64,000 bases of DNA from positions 3,801,001 through 3,865,000 of the forward strand of contig JBBBDQ010001287.1 of NCBI GenBank assembly GCA_037127315.1. The letters run 5' to 3'. Source of the stretch: Ascarosepion bandense. Lineage: Eukaryota; Mollusca; Cephalopoda; Sepiida; Sepiidae. The notes beneath the pieces are model-generated. The model saw only the letters and a program-made list of their open reading frames with translations, was not told where the DNA came from and did no database searches. Made by a program: the position numbers and the translations under genes. This document shows positions 62,899-64,000 of this stretch, one piece after another (position 1 is the first letter of the stretch; the number at the start of each line of letters is the position of its first letter).

Positions 62899-62902
62899 GT
62901 TT
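62745..62902. repeat. (TATC)n/(TGTC)n microsatellite
   Basis: TATC units grade into TGTC units. Confidence 0.95.
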
Positions 62903-63104
62903 TTGATCTATTAGTTTTTCTATTTTTCTCTTTATAAATAGATAGATACATAGATAGGTAGATAGATAGGTAGATTGATTGGAAACAGATAGCTGTTTGC
63001 TTTTGGCCATAGATAAATTTACTAGTGTAAGTCAGCTGTTTTTCCAGATAATATTTTCAAAACCTTCAGAAACAATCACTGCAAGACCCAATTCGCAACC
63101 CCCC

Positions 63105-63145
<41 letters not shown>

Positions 63146-63207
63146 CAAAATTTTTAGATCGGTCCTATCAGATAATATTTTAGTACATTCTCGCAACCTC
63201 CCCACCC

Positions 63208-63252
<45 letters not shown>

Positions 63253-63370
63253 ATTTTCATATAGCCTGTATCTGTAAAAGTTTTATATTTGCTTGTATAA
63301 AATCCTTCTGAGGACTAAGCGCGTCTATTAAGAATTGATTTTCCTCTTGAATTTATATATCCCTCATATA
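62903..63370. other. Unassigned, with two (TA)n tracts
   Basis: (TA)n at about 63109-63140 and 63210-63249; each follows a CAACCCCCCAC or CAACCTCCCCACCCC segment, and GATAATATTTT also occurs before both, suggesting a degenerate ~110-bp duplication. Confidence 0.45.
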
Positions 63371-63372
63371 TA

Positions 63373-63562
63373 CATTACCGGCCATAATTATTAGGCCACC
63401 ACATTTTCTTAAAAGAAATTATGTATTTCATACTACTTTTAGTATTTATTGCCAAGTGGATAATTGTAAATGATAATAGAATGGTTCTTTTGTTATTATT
63501 ACTTTGCAAAGTTTTACAAGGCAAATAGCGACAATTTACCCATCGCACACTGTAGATTTTAT
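63373..63562. mobile_element. Tc1-type MITE, left half (truncated)
   Basis: It starts ATTACCGGCCATAATTATTA after TA and follows the family for about 150 bp, then switches to GCGACAATTTACCCATCGCA, a maD-type terminal sequence. Two element ends are joined here. Confidence 0.7.
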
Positions 63563-63571
63563 AAATATATA

Positions 63572-63943
63572 CACTACCGGCCATAATTATTAGGCGAGAA
63601 CCTAGTTTTAAAAAAAGATGATGTATTTTATACTATTTTTAGTATTTATTGCCAAGTGGATAATTCTAAATGAAAATAAAATGATTCTTTTGTTAATACT
63701 GCACAATAATATGCACATCAAATGAATTGTTCTGGTGTCCAGTTTTTGTGCTCTCTTCCCCATGCTAGTCTCTTCTTATTATTGGCTGGCCGAAGCAAAA
63801 GCTTCCTGGCTTCCTTTTAAAATTTTGCAATGTAGAACCATTCTATTCTATTAAGAATTATCCACTTGACAAAAATACTAAAAATAGTATGAAATACATT
63901 TTTTTTTTTAAAACTGGGGTCACCTAATAATTATGGCCGGTAA
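63572..63943. mobile_element. Tc1-type MITE, fourth copy
   Basis: Ends CACTACCGGCCATAATTATT and AATAATTATGGCCGGTAA; TA on both sides (63570-63571, 63944-63945). Full length, about 372 bp. Confidence 0.85.
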
Positions 63944-63954
63944 TATATATATAC

Positions 63955-64000
63955 TTGCCTCAACATATATTGTTAAATATAACGGACAATGAATGTCTAT
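63955..64000. repeat. Dispersed repeat, cut by window end
   Basis: TTGTTAAATATAACGGACAA and AATGTCTAT match 16843-16875. Confidence 0.5.

Overview
This is a eukaryotic (metazoan) repeat-dominated window with no host protein-coding gene that I can support. The mix points to a mollusc, most likely a cephalopod: very many long (TA)n tracts, several tRNA-derived SINE families, Penelope-like elements, a young APE-type LINE family and a 5S-like sequence that fits mollusc 5S. No host gene anchors the species, so this is recognition plus inference. Almost every reading frame longer than 60 codons is either a decayed transposon fragment or a translated microsatellite.

Layout. 1-3.7 kb: LINE 3' ends, a Tc1-type MITE, a small foldback holding a well-formed hammerhead ribozyme, and three tRNA-SINE copies in a row. 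3.7-7.5 kb: Penelope fragments with terminal hammerhead motifs, then a Helitron. 7.7-11.1 kb: an antisense LINE (endonuclease/RT), another LINE end and a maD-type mariner relic. 11-17.5 kb: a 0.9-kb polypurine tract, a second Penelope-derived repeat, MITEs and a LINE. 18-25.4 kb: more hammerhead-bearing repeats, two SINE families, CA/TA arrays, Tc1 relics, a Helitron. 26.2-28.4 kb: a minisatellite split by an irritans-type mariner and a LINE. 28.9-38.3 kb: Helitrons (two in a 2-kb inverted duplication), a dimeric SINE with hammerheads, and a LINE with YADD. 38.5-43.3 kb: a 47-bp satellite flanking and invading a Ty3/Gypsy pol relic, then an RTE end. 44.1-51.7 kb: tandem short retroposons and a roughly 42-unit, 154-bp satellite. 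52-64 kb: ATT-rich and TATC arrays, a 5S pseudogene joined to a SINE, an antisense LINE, the longest Penelope copy (RT with YRDDG, GIY-YIG), a long-TIR element, more SINEs and Tc1 MITEs.

The most notable signal is self-cleaving RNA. Hammerhead ribozyme cores (CUGANGA, stem II, GAAA, stem III, NUH) recur in at least three unrelated element types: Penelope ends, often as head-to-head inverted pairs; a tRNA-derived SINE-like family with an A box, a B box and a 3' hammerhead followed by (TA)n; and small foldback elements. One SINE copy (32004-32340) is a partial tandem dimer with two ribozyme regions about 127 bp apart. That resembles the schistosome Sm-alpha type and retrozyme organisation. All ribozyme calls come from pairing done by eye; no folding or covariance search was run.
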